Of a stretch of 17,076 bases of DNA, positions 1 to 6,429 are shown piece by piece. Numbering within the stretch: the first letter of the stretch is position 1; every line of letters begins with the position of its first letter. The notes under the pieces are model-generated. The model made no database searches, had not been told where the DNA came from, and saw nothing but the letters and a program-made list of their open reading frames with translations. Origin of the DNA: Myxococcales bacterium (lineage in GTDB: Bacteria > Myxococcota_A > Polyangia > Polyangiales > Polyangiaceae); assembly GCA_025362165.1 (NCBI GenBank), contig JANYHY010000021.1:1-17076 (forward strand), read 5' to 3'. The translations under genes and the position numbers were made by a program.

Positions 1-1003
<1,003 letters not shown>

Positions 1004-1060
1004 GTGAGCCCCCTCCCGACCCTCCCGACCCTAGAAGCCACACAATTGTGGGATCTTGAG

Positions 1061-1106
1061 CCTCCCGACCTCCCCACGGCCGTCACGAACCTGGGGGAGT
1101 TGGAGG
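1061..1106 (+). terminator. Possible stem-loop terminator after pccB
   Basis: Pyrimidine-rich CCTCC (1061-1065) and CTCCCC (1070-1075) can pair with GGGGAG (1094-1099) and GGAGG (1102-1106), giving an interrupted GC stem of about 11 bp. No T-tract follows, so this is only a candidate 3'-end structure. The same stretch holds three copies of CCTCCCGAC (1012-1020, 1021-1029, 1061-1069), the first two in tandem, and a perfect 10-bp palindrome CACAATTGTG (1041-1050). Together these fill the 171-bp gap between pccB and the next gene; the gap reads open in frame but does not look like protein. Confidence 0.35.
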
Positions 1107-1174
1107 GCGGCGCCGCAGTCATCGCATCTGGCATCGGCGTGGCGCCGATCAACCCGTCGCGGCACAATGGGGTG

Positions 1175-2014
1175 GTGCGACCTTACGCGTTGTCTGTTGC
1201 GATCATGCTCGTGCTCGGCGCGCCGTCTGCGTTTGCACAGGACGAGTCGCCTTTGGACAAGGCGCTGCAAGAGGCAGGAGCCGGACATCTCGTGAAGGCG
1301 CGGGCAGATCTCGTCGCCATCACGGAGGCGCCAGTGCCCGACGGAGGAACGGACCTCCGTGAGCAAGCCAAGCGCCAGCTGGATTTGCTGACTCCAAGGA
1401 TCCCTCGGGTTCACATCATCGTTCCGCCAGACGTCCTGATCGTCGGAGTGACCATGGATGGCGTTCCGCTCGATCGATCGCGCGTGGACGAGCTCCGCCG
1501 AGTGGACCCTGGAGAGCACGTGATCGTGGCGTCGGCGATGGGAGGCATCATCTCCAAGCCCGCGATCGTGATGGCCGAGGAAGGCAAGACAGCGGCCGCG
1601 ACTCTGTCGTTCGTGAACGACGCTACGACAGACGATCCCGTTCTCAGCAAATGGAGGCGCGAGAATTCTCGGCACACCGTCAGCTGGGGCCCGGTCGGAC
1701 TCGGCGCGGTCCTGCTCACGTTCGGCACTGTGGTCTCTGCATTCGCGTTCTCCAGCGGCTATCCGGTCGGGTTCGTGCCTGTCGTCGGTCCGTTCATCGG
1801 GATGAAGCAGGTCGCTGACAACGACCACGGTGGTTTCCTCGACTTCTCGGGGTTCGTTGAAATGATCTTTCTCTGCACTGGGGTGATTCGCGTCGTGGGT
1901 GGCAGCTTCCTCACGCTCGGTCTTTTCGGGTCCCAGCAGTCGTCCGTCGCGGTGCACGTAGTTCCAACGCTGACCGCGAGCGGTCGAGGCATCGGCGTCG
2001 GCGGCCAATTCTGA
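1175..2014 (+). CDS. Secreted PEGA-like domain protein with C-terminal membrane segments
   Basis: From GTG 1175 the product is 279 residues. It starts with a signal peptide (about 1-21, hydrophobic core ALSVAIMLVLG, cleavage likely after AFA). A short helical part follows (about 25-75, resembling half a TPR). Residues 78-147 form a beta-rich segment with the pattern of a PEGA domain: a VHIIVP strand, a VTMDGVPL turn, VDPGEHVIVA, then an EEGK motif before the last strand. Two hydrophobic stretches lie at about 172-195 and 230-252, and the glycine-rich tail resembles the ends of other myxobacterial PEGA proteins. The frame is open back to GTG 1004, but the 57 extra residues are Pro/Leu repeats and would bury the signal peptide. 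A -10-like CACAAT (1163-1168) six bases before GTG 1175 supports the later start; GTG 1172 is also possible. PEGA proteins are envelope or surface proteins of unclear role. No partner is evident in the neighbours. Confidence 0.75.
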   Translation: MRPYALSVAIMLVLGAPSAFAQDESPLDKALQEAGAGHLVKARADLVAITEAPVPDGGTDLREQAKRQLDLLTPRIPRVHIIVPPDVLIVGVTMDGVPLDRSRVDELRRVDPGEHVIVASAMGGIISKPAIVMAEEGKTAAATLSFVNDATTDDPVLSKWRRENSRHTVSWGPVGLGAVLLTFGTVVSAFAFSSGYPVGFVPVVGPFIGMKQVADNDHGGFLDFSGFVEMIFLCTGVIRVVGGSFLTLGLFGSQQSSVAVHVVPTLTASGRGIGVGGQF

Positions 2015-2030
2015 TCAGCGACCGACGTGC

Positions 2031-2079
2031 GTCGGAAAGGAGGTACATCCTTTCGGAAAGGATGTACCTCCTTTCGGAC
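2031..2079. promoter_or_regulatory. Double quasi-palindrome, candidate operator upstream of the 2100 gene
   Basis: Two 18-bp quasi-palindromes of form AAAGGA-NGTACN-TCCTTT lie at 2036-2053 and 2057-2074, with GTAC cores 21 bp apart (two helical turns). The second unit is the exact reverse complement of the first. The whole therefore makes a perfect 20-bp inverted repeat (2035-2054 / 2056-2075) around one base, extended by 3 bp on each side after one mismatch (2031-2033 / 2077-2079). It ends 8 bp before a TATCAT box and covers the expected -35 position. This geometry suits paired dimers of a regulator. As RNA it would be a strong hairpin, so it could instead terminate the upstream gene, although no T-run follows. 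Confidence 0.6.
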
Positions 2080-2086
2080 AGCGACT

Positions 2087-2092
2087 TATCAT
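2087..2092 (+). promoter_or_regulatory. -10 box (TATCAT) of a probable leaderless promoter
   Basis: TATCAT matches the TATAAT consensus at five of six positions and ends seven bases before ATG 2100. No Shine-Dalgarno lies between it and the ATG, so the transcript would begin at or next to the start codon. The -35 region falls inside the double palindrome and is a poor match (TGTACC at 18-bp spacing), consistent with a promoter needing an activator or being blocked by a repressor. Confidence 0.5.
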
Positions 2093-2099
2093 CCCGAGC

Positions 2100-2789
2100 A
2101 TGACGACATCGTTGGGCAACATGCGCCGCATCAAAGCCAAGGGTAAGGCTCTTCAGAAGGGAAACGCGGCGCGCGCTCGCAAATCGATCGCACGTATCGT
2201 CGCGCTGAAGAAGCGCGTGGAGCAATCGTTCTACGAGATGGGCAAGCTCATCAAGCCGCTCAAGGCGGCGGGGATGTTTGGTTCGCTTGGCTACGAGACC
2301 TTCGCCGCGATGTGCGACGCAGAGCTAGGAATCTCGGCTGATCAGGCGGACCGACTCATCGACATCGTCGACAACTTCACGCCCAAGCTCGCCACCACCG
2401 TCGGAAATTGGAAGGCGACCGCGCTGGTCGAGTTGAGTCGAGCGCTCGGAAAGCGGGTCACACCGTCGAGCCTGCTGCGACGTGAGCACGTACCTTTCGG
2501 CAACCATCAAGTGATCAACGTGCGCACCGCGACGGCGAACCGCATCCTTCAAGCAGCCAGATCCCTGCGCGACACCAAGCCCGAAGCCGGTCGGCGCGGA
2601 GTCCACGTCACCGCCGAAGAGAAGGCGCTCGTGAACCGGCTCGTGCGGGAGCTCAATCAGCGCAAAGTGAAGGCCAAGATCACGAGCGTCGCGGGCGGCA
2701 AGCTCAAGGGCGGCAAGCTCAAGATCGAAGTGAACGTCCACGACGTCCACGCGCTCGCCCTCGCGTTGAGCGCCGCCAGCAAGCGCTGA
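2100..2789 (+). CDS. Basic protein with a putative helix-turn-helix-like segment, function unknown
   Basis: This is a 229-residue protein with a very basic N-terminus (residues 9-40, many Lys/Arg). Residues 44-92 have the pattern FYEMGKLIKPLK...LGYETFAAMCDAELGISADQADRLIDIV. This layout of a 'GY.SF..MC...LG.S...A.RLI' helix pair is seen in uncharacterised DNA-binding-like and phage-type proteins. Residues 100-165 are helical. The C-terminal 30 residues hold a Lys/Gly-rich turn (GGKLKGGKLK) and a beta strand. There are no signal peptide, membrane segments or enzyme motifs. ATG 2100 is preferred because of the -10 box seven bases upstream; ATG 2121 is an alternative. It stands alone, and the palindromes directly upstream raise the possibility that it regulates its own gene (inference). 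I do not recognise the family with certainty. Confidence 0.72.
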   Translation: MTTSLGNMRRIKAKGKALQKGNAARARKSIARIVALKKRVEQSFYEMGKLIKPLKAAGMFGSLGYETFAAMCDAELGISADQADRLIDIVDNFTPKLATTVGNWKATALVELSRALGKRVTPSSLLRREHVPFGNHQVINVRTATANRILQAARSLRDTKPEAGRRGVHVTAEEKALVNRLVRELNQRKVKAKITSVAGGKLKGGKLKIEVNVHDVHALALALSAASKR

Positions 2790-2812
2790 ACGGGGGCGAT
2801 AGCGGCCACAAC

Positions 2813-2871
2813 TTGATGCCGCCTGCGGCGGACATCAACAGGCCTTCGGCATGGCGGAGTGCCTTTGGCAC
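2813..2871. repeat. Intergenic cluster of small hairpins upstream of the PilZ gene
   Basis: Hairpin one: TTGATGCCGCC (2813-2823), loop TGC, GGCGG (2827-2831), bulged A, CATCAA (2833-2838), an 11-bp stem. A short palindrome GCC-TTC-GGC follows at 2842-2850. Hairpin two: GTGCC (2859-2863), loop TTT, GGCAC (2867-2871). The three GCC-TNN-GGC cores are spaced about 20 bp apart. They may end transcription of the 2100 gene or be a remnant of a dispersed repeat; no T-run is present. The in-frame extension of the PilZ ORF through this region is not convincing protein. Confidence 0.5.
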
Positions 2872-2919
2872 CATCAAATTTGGCCCAGTCGCACGAACCC
2901 CCTTATCGCCAAGGGAGCG

Positions 2920-2940
2920 GCGCTCGTCTGAATCGAGCGC
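2920..2940. promoter_or_regulatory. Inverted repeat in the PilZ gene leader
   Basis: GCGCTCG (2920-2926) and CGAGCGC (2934-2940) form a perfect 7-bp inverted repeat with a 7-nt loop. It ends six bases before the Shine-Dalgarno GGAGG (2947-2951) of the PilZ gene. It could be an operator or a leader hairpin. No clear promoter hexamers were recognised around it. Confidence 0.35.
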
Positions 2941-2956
2941 GCCTCTGGAGGAAGCG

Positions 2957-4534
2957 ATGAGCACGATGGACGATCAGGTCGACGCGCGTACGACGAAGCG
3001 AACCCCGTTCGAGGCGCTCGTGGAGGTCGTGGGTGAGACCATCGAGAGCGATCCGTTCGAGGCGCAGGCCGTGGACGTGTCCGAAGAGGGAATGAAGATG
3101 CGCACGGCGTACCTGCCAGAGGTCGGTCAGGCGCTCGTGTGCCGCTTTGACTCCGGCAAGGACAGCGTCACCGCGCAGGGCGAGGTCGTGTGGCAGCGCG
3201 CCGAAGCGCACGGCGGTGAGTTCGGGCTCAAGTTCACCGATCTGGACGACGCGAGCGAGAAGACGCTCGGCAAGATCATCACGCCGGTCGCCGCGACTCC
3301 GAAGGGTCGCGTGCGTTTGCACATCGAGGGCCTCGCGACGCCGATGCGCGCGAGCGTCAAGGGCTCGAACAAACGAGAGCTCACGGTAGGCAGCGAGTTC
3401 GGGTTCTTGCAGATCGGCAAACAGCTCGAGCTCGAAGACGCCGAGACGGGCGACAAGCGACCCGCGACGATCGATCGCGTCGAGGTCGAGATCGACGCCG
3501 CTTCAAAGGTGCCGCGCCTCGTGGTCGCGCTCAAGTACGACGACGAGCCCGCCGACGAGATCGCGATCGAGCAAGGCGATGAGCCGAAGGTCATGCTTGC
3601 GAGCGACGATGAGCCGAAGGCTGCGAGCCAGACGGACATCGTGGCCGCGTCGATGAAGAGCACGTTCGCGCGCAACGCCGCGAAGGTCACACCAGCGGTG
3701 ATGGGCTTCTTGAAGACGATGCGCGCGCGCGCAGCCGAAGAGCTCGCCAAGCGTCGCGGCGGTGCAGAGGACGAACAAAAACAGAAGCGCATGACCTCTC
3801 CGCCTCCAGGCGGCGGGCTCCACGCGAGCGGTCGCAAGGTCGTGCGTGGCGCAGAAGAGGCGATGCCCGCCCCGAAAAAGTTCAAGCTCGACAAGCGCCG
3901 CGTCGCGCTCGGTGGCGCCGCGGCCTTCGCGCTCGTGCTCGTGGTGCTCGCGCTGCACAAGCCCTCCACTCAGCCCGCGCCCGTCGCGACTGCGGAGCTC
4001 GCGCCTGTCGACACCGCGCCGCAGCCGTTGCCGGTGGACCCGATGCTCACCAACGGAGCTCCGCTCGCCATTCCCACGGTCGTGATGCCGATGACCCAAA
4101 TCGATTCGACGCCCAGCCACGCGGGCGACAAGCCGCCGAAGGTTCCGCCGTTCACCAACGGCAACACCACGCACGGCAACATCCTGCGCCTCAAAATGGA
4201 CGGCAACATCGAGCACATCAACGGCGCGCCGCAGCCGACGGGCTTCTCTGTCAGCATCCCGGGTCACAAGTCGCTAGAGCCGGCAGGTCCGCTCGCCTCG
4301 CGCGACGGACGCATCGCCAGCATTCGCGTGAGCAATGATCCTGGCGGCGCACTACTCGACGTCGCGTTCAAGGACGGCGTGCCGGGCTATTTGGTTCGAG
4401 CCAAAGGCGACACGCTCGAGATCGTCCTCGCTCCGATCGCCGTCGCGTCACACGATCCGGCGACGCCGCCGAAGCACAACCCGCCAGCCACCGCAAAGAA
4501 GCCGCCCGCGAAGCCGACGCACGGCAAGCACTGA
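2957..4534 (+). CDS. PilZ domain protein with transmembrane segment and periplasmic AMIN-like domain
   Basis: The product is 525 residues. Residues about 11-110 form a PilZ domain, the c-di-GMP receptor fold, with both ligand motifs intact: RTTKR (R11, R15) and DVSEEG (D40, S42, G45). Residues 117-195 look like a second beta-barrel. An acidic then basic low-complexity linker follows (about 196-310), and a single membrane helix at about 316-333 after KLDKRR. Next comes a Pro/Thr-rich stretch typical of periplasmic linkers. Residues 408-493 form a beta-rich domain resembling AMIN, the peptidoglycan/secretin-associated domain of PilQ and AmiC (ILRLKMDG...GFSVSIPG...RIASIRVS...LLDVAFKDG). The tail is Pro/Lys/His-rich. 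The topology implies c-di-GMP sensing inside coupled to the cell wall outside (inference). ATG 2957 is chosen for its GGAGG five bases upstream and because the longer ORF (from 2813) runs through hairpins. It is convergent with tsaD, 10 bp away. Confidence 0.85.
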   Translation: MSTMDDQVDARTTKRTPFEALVEVVGETIESDPFEAQAVDVSEEGMKMRTAYLPEVGQALVCRFDSGKDSVTAQGEVVWQRAEAHGGEFGLKFTDLDDASEKTLGKIITPVAATPKGRVRLHIEGLATPMRASVKGSNKRELTVGSEFGFLQIGKQLELEDAETGDKRPATIDRVEVEIDAASKVPRLVVALKYDDEPADEIAIEQGDEPKVMLASDDEPKAASQTDIVAASMKSTFARNAAKVTPAVMGFLKTMRARAAEELAKRRGGAEDEQKQKRMTSPPPGGGLHASGRKVVRGAEEAMPAPKKFKLDKRRVALGGAAAFALVLVVLALHKPSTQPAPVATAELAPVDTAPQPLPVDPMLTNGAPLAIPTVVMPMTQIDSTPSHAGDKPPKVPPFTNGNTTHGNILRLKMDGNIEHINGAPQPTGFSVSIPGHKSLEPAGPLASRDGRIASIRVSNDPGGALLDVAFKDGVPGYLVRAKGDTLEIVLAPIAVASHDPATPPKHNPPATAKKPPAKPTHGKH

Positions 4535-4535
4535 C

Positions 4536-4551
4536 GCGCTGCGCTCAGCGC
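4536..4551. terminator. Hairpin between convergent stop codons
   Basis: GCGCTG (4536-4541), loop CGCT, CAGCGC (4546-4551) is a perfect 6-bp stem. It lies between the TGA of the PilZ gene (4532-4534) and the TGA of tsaD (4545-4547, minus), and could serve both convergent genes. There is no T-tract on either side, so intrinsic termination is unproven. Confidence 0.4.
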
Positions 4552-5597
4552 TTGCCTCTGCCTTTGCGCGTCGAGGCGTTGAGCACGGACTGACTCGTCG
4601 CGATGAGATCCCACCCGTCACGCTCTCCAGCGGCGATCCGGTGCGCGCCCGCGTAGGCGATCATCGCGGCGTTGTCCGTGCAGCTCGCGAGATCGGGGAC
4701 ATGCGCGCGTAGGCCACGCTTGGTCGCCTCTCCGATCACGCGCTCGCGCAGCTCTCGATTGGCCGCGACGCCTCCGCCGATGACGACGTGCTCGACGTTC
4801 TCGCGCTCGGCAGCGGCGATCAGCTTCTTGGTGAGCACGCCCGTGACCGTGCGCTGGAAGCTCGCGCAGAGATCCGCGGTGTCGCCGACGGAGAGCGGGC
4901 CGCGTAGTCGCACGAGCTCGGCGACCTGCGTCTTGAGGCCGGAGAAGCTCATCTCGAGAGAGCCGTCGTGCGCCATCGGCGCGGTGAGCTCGAAGGCTTG
5001 TGCGCGCCCGGTCGTGGCGAGGCGATCGATGACGGGGCCCCCTGGGTAACCGAGCCCGAGGAGCTTGCCGACTTTGTCGAAGGCTTCGCCCGCCGCGTCG
5101 TCGCGCGTCGCGCCGAGCTCGCGCACGGCGTCCGCGCTCGGACCATCCACGCGATAGAGCGCAGTGTGTCCGCCAGACGCCAGCAGCGCGACGAACGGAA
5201 AAGACGGCGCCTCTCTCACGCCGTCGCCTCTCCGCAGAAAGATCGCCAACAGGTGACCCATCAAGTGATCGACGCCGACGAGCGGCTTTCCCGCCGCCCA
5301 CGCGATCCCCTTGGCCACTTGCACTCCGACGAGCAGCGCGCCGACGAGCCCGGGGCGATGAGTGACCGCGACGCCGTCGATCTGCGCGAGGGTCACCTTC
5401 GCGCGTGCGAGCGCCTCTCGCACGACCGGCACGACGTTCTTCGCGTGGTCGCGCGACGCCAGCTCCGGCACGACGCCTCCGTACTCTGCGTGGAGCCGCA
5501 CCTGACTGTGCACGACGTCCGAGAGCACGACGCCGTCCTCTTGGACGAGCGCAGCTCCTGTCTCGTCGCAAGACGACTCGAGGCCCAGGATGAGCAC
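4545..5597 (-). CDS. tsaD: tRNA N6-adenosine threonylcarbamoyltransferase TsaD
   Basis: TsaD (Kae1/Gcp/YgjD family) transfers threonylcarbamoyl from TC-AMP to A37 of ANN-decoding tRNAs (t6A), working with TsaB and TsaE in the cytosol. The 350-residue length is normal. Seen here: the N-terminal ASKHA phosphate loop LGLESSCDETGAALV, the metal-binding pair H111 and H115 in DHLMGHLLA, LLASGGHT, SFSGLKTQV, GGGVAANRELR and the C-terminal CTDNAAMIAYAG. The usual 'GPGL.GAL.VG' block reads HRPGLVGALLVG, with Arg where Gly or Ala is common. The start is GTG at 5597-5595; no good Shine-Dalgarno is visible. It is the last gene of the minus-strand block, 184 bp after the lipoprotein gene and across a long inverted repeat, so it may have its own promoter. 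tsaB and tsaE are not in the window. Confidence 0.96.
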   Translation of the reverse strand: MLILGLESSCDETGAALVQEDGVVLSDVVHSQVRLHAEYGGVVPELASRDHAKNVVPVVREALARAKVTLAQIDGVAVTHRPGLVGALLVGVQVAKGIAWAAGKPLVGVDHLMGHLLAIFLRRGDGVREAPSFPFVALLASGGHTALYRVDGPSADAVRELGATRDDAAGEAFDKVGKLLGLGYPGGPVIDRLATTGRAQAFELTAPMAHDGSLEMSFSGLKTQVAELVRLRGPLSVGDTADLCASFQRTVTGVLTKKLIAAAERENVEHVVIGGGVAANRELRERVIGEATKRGLRAHVPDLASCTDNAAMIAYAGAHRIAAGERDGWDLIATSQSVLNASTRKGRGKR

Positions 5598-5658
5598 GCG
5601 CGAAACCTAGTACGTCGTTCCGCAAGTCCCGCCAAGAATCGGCGCAGGCGGAGAATTC

Positions 5659-5742
5659 ACAGGAAGACGGGAAGACGCGAAGGGTCGAAAGATCGCAGCC
5701 GCCGAACAATCCCAAAACCTTCCCGTCTTCCCGCCTTCCTGT
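5659..5742. repeat. Long imperfect inverted repeat between lipoprotein gene and tsaD
   Basis: The 25-base arm at 5659-5683 (purine-rich, built of GGAAGACGGGAAGACG words) is complementary to 5718-5742 (TTCCCGTC-TTCCCGCC-TTCC words) with two mismatches. A 34-nt loop separates the arms. Each arm also contains an internal short direct repeat of GGGAAG-type words. In the minus-strand transcript it would form a large stem-loop after the lipoprotein stop (5782) and 61 nt before the tsaD start. It could act as terminator, attenuator, RNA-processing site or a dispersed intergenic repeat. It fills much of the 184-bp gap. Confidence 0.7.
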
Positions 5743-5781
5743 TCCATCTGCCTCGTCGTCCAGGAGGCGCGTACGCGTTGA

Positions 5782-6273
5782 TCAGAGCGCGCACGCGCCC
5801 TTCGTGCGTGTGAGCTCGAAGACGCCGAACACGTTCTGTACAGCAGGGCCTGCGTCAATTCCGTCCCCCCGTAGGGGTGGCGCGCCGCGGAGCATGCGCA
5901 CCTCCACGTCACTGCCTTGCATCAACGAGACGACCACCGTGACGTCTCCGTCCGCCTCGGACGCGACGTACAAGAGGTTGCGCGTGCGGCCGTCGCCGAA
6001 CGAGAGCGTCGAGATCGGATCATGGAACGCCTGCGGAATGGGCCGAAGCGGCGTCGCGTTGAAGCGATGGTCCGACGAGGTGATGACGCCGGGAGACTGC
6101 TCGAGGCGATCGGTGTTGAGCGTGAGGCAGAGGCGCGTGCCTGGGTCCACGCCCGCTCGCACGAAATCCGACGCGACGACAGCGCCCTCGTAGTGATCGT
6201 CATTCGTGTTGAAGCTCGTGACGTCCTTGCACGCCGAGAGCGCAACCGCCGCCGCGAGGGCAAGCGCTCTCAC
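5782..6273 (-). CDS. Small predicted lipoprotein, function unknown
   Basis: The 163-residue product starts with a short lipoprotein signal (MRALALAAAVALSAC) and a plausible lipobox LSAC, giving Cys15 as the lipidated residue. The mature part is soluble and beta-rich, with no recognised domain; it ends in KGACAL. GTG at 6273-6271 is the only possible start, because an in-frame TAG lies directly before it. That TAG belongs to the CTAG end of the hairpin mosaic at 6274-6429. There is no Shine-Dalgarno upstream: the leader is entirely mosaic sequence. The n-region has only one Arg. The mosaic may therefore have replaced the original start, or translation may depend on coupling to the TPR/HEAT gene upstream. 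Confidence 0.7.
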   Translation of the reverse strand: MRALALAAAVALSACKDVTSFNTNDDHYEGAVVASDFVRAGVDPGTRLCLTLNTDRLEQSPGVITSSDHRFNATPLRPIPQAFHDPISTLSFGDGRTRNLLYVASEADGDVTVVVSLMQGSDVEVRMLRGAPPLRGDGIDAGPAVQNVFGVFELTRTKGACAL

Positions 6274-6429
6274 CTAGTGCCGCGATTCCATTGAATCGAC
6301 GGCACGAGGAAATTCGCGGGAGCGAATTTCTGGGTTTGGGCGAAGCCCAAGTAGACCGTCTAGTGCCGCGATTTGCAGCGACGCTGCTCGTGCGCAGCAC
6401 CCGTCGTTTCGACGGAATCGCGGCACTAG
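6274..6429. repeat. 156-bp hairpin mosaic with CTAG-ended terminal inverted repeats
   Basis: The element begins with CTAGTGCCGCGATTC (6274-6288) and ends with its exact reverse complement (6415-6429). A third copy, CTAGTGCCGCGATT, sits inside at 6360-6373. Hairpins in order: 6277-6288/6293-6305 (12 bp, one bulged A, loop CATT); AAATTCGC 6310-6317/6322-6329 (loop GGGA); TTGGGC 6336-6341/6345-6350 (loop GAA). A 70-bp unit at 6360-6429 follows, with a 14-bp outer stem enclosing three small arms: GCAGC (6375-6379)/GCTGC (6383-6387), GTGC (6390-6393)/GCAC (6397-6400) and CCGTCG (6401-6406)/CGACGG (6410-6415). It resembles REP/BIME or MITE-type non-autonomous repeats. It contains no ORF worth calling. 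Confidence 0.8.

Noticed and set aside
1004..1174. GTG 1004 as start of the PEGA-like protein
   Set aside because: It would add 57 Pro/Leu-rich residues encoded by repeated words and place the signal peptide inside the protein.
2037..2045. AAAGGAGGT as the ribosome binding site of the 2100 gene
   Set aside because: It is 54 bases before the ATG and buried in the inverted repeat; no start codon follows at a usable distance in that frame.
2813..2956. 48-residue N-terminal extension of the PilZ protein
   Set aside because: Runs through hairpins, starts at TTG without a Shine-Dalgarno, whereas ATG 2957 has GGAGG five bases upstream.
4618..5715. 365-codon minus-strand frame over tsaD
   Set aside because: Arg-rich shadow of tsaD in another frame; tsaD has all family motifs.
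6360..6429. A tRNA gene, because of the cloverleaf shape
   Set aside because: The outer stem is 14 bp, and there is no anticodon-size loop, no T-loop GTTCGA and no CCA-type end.
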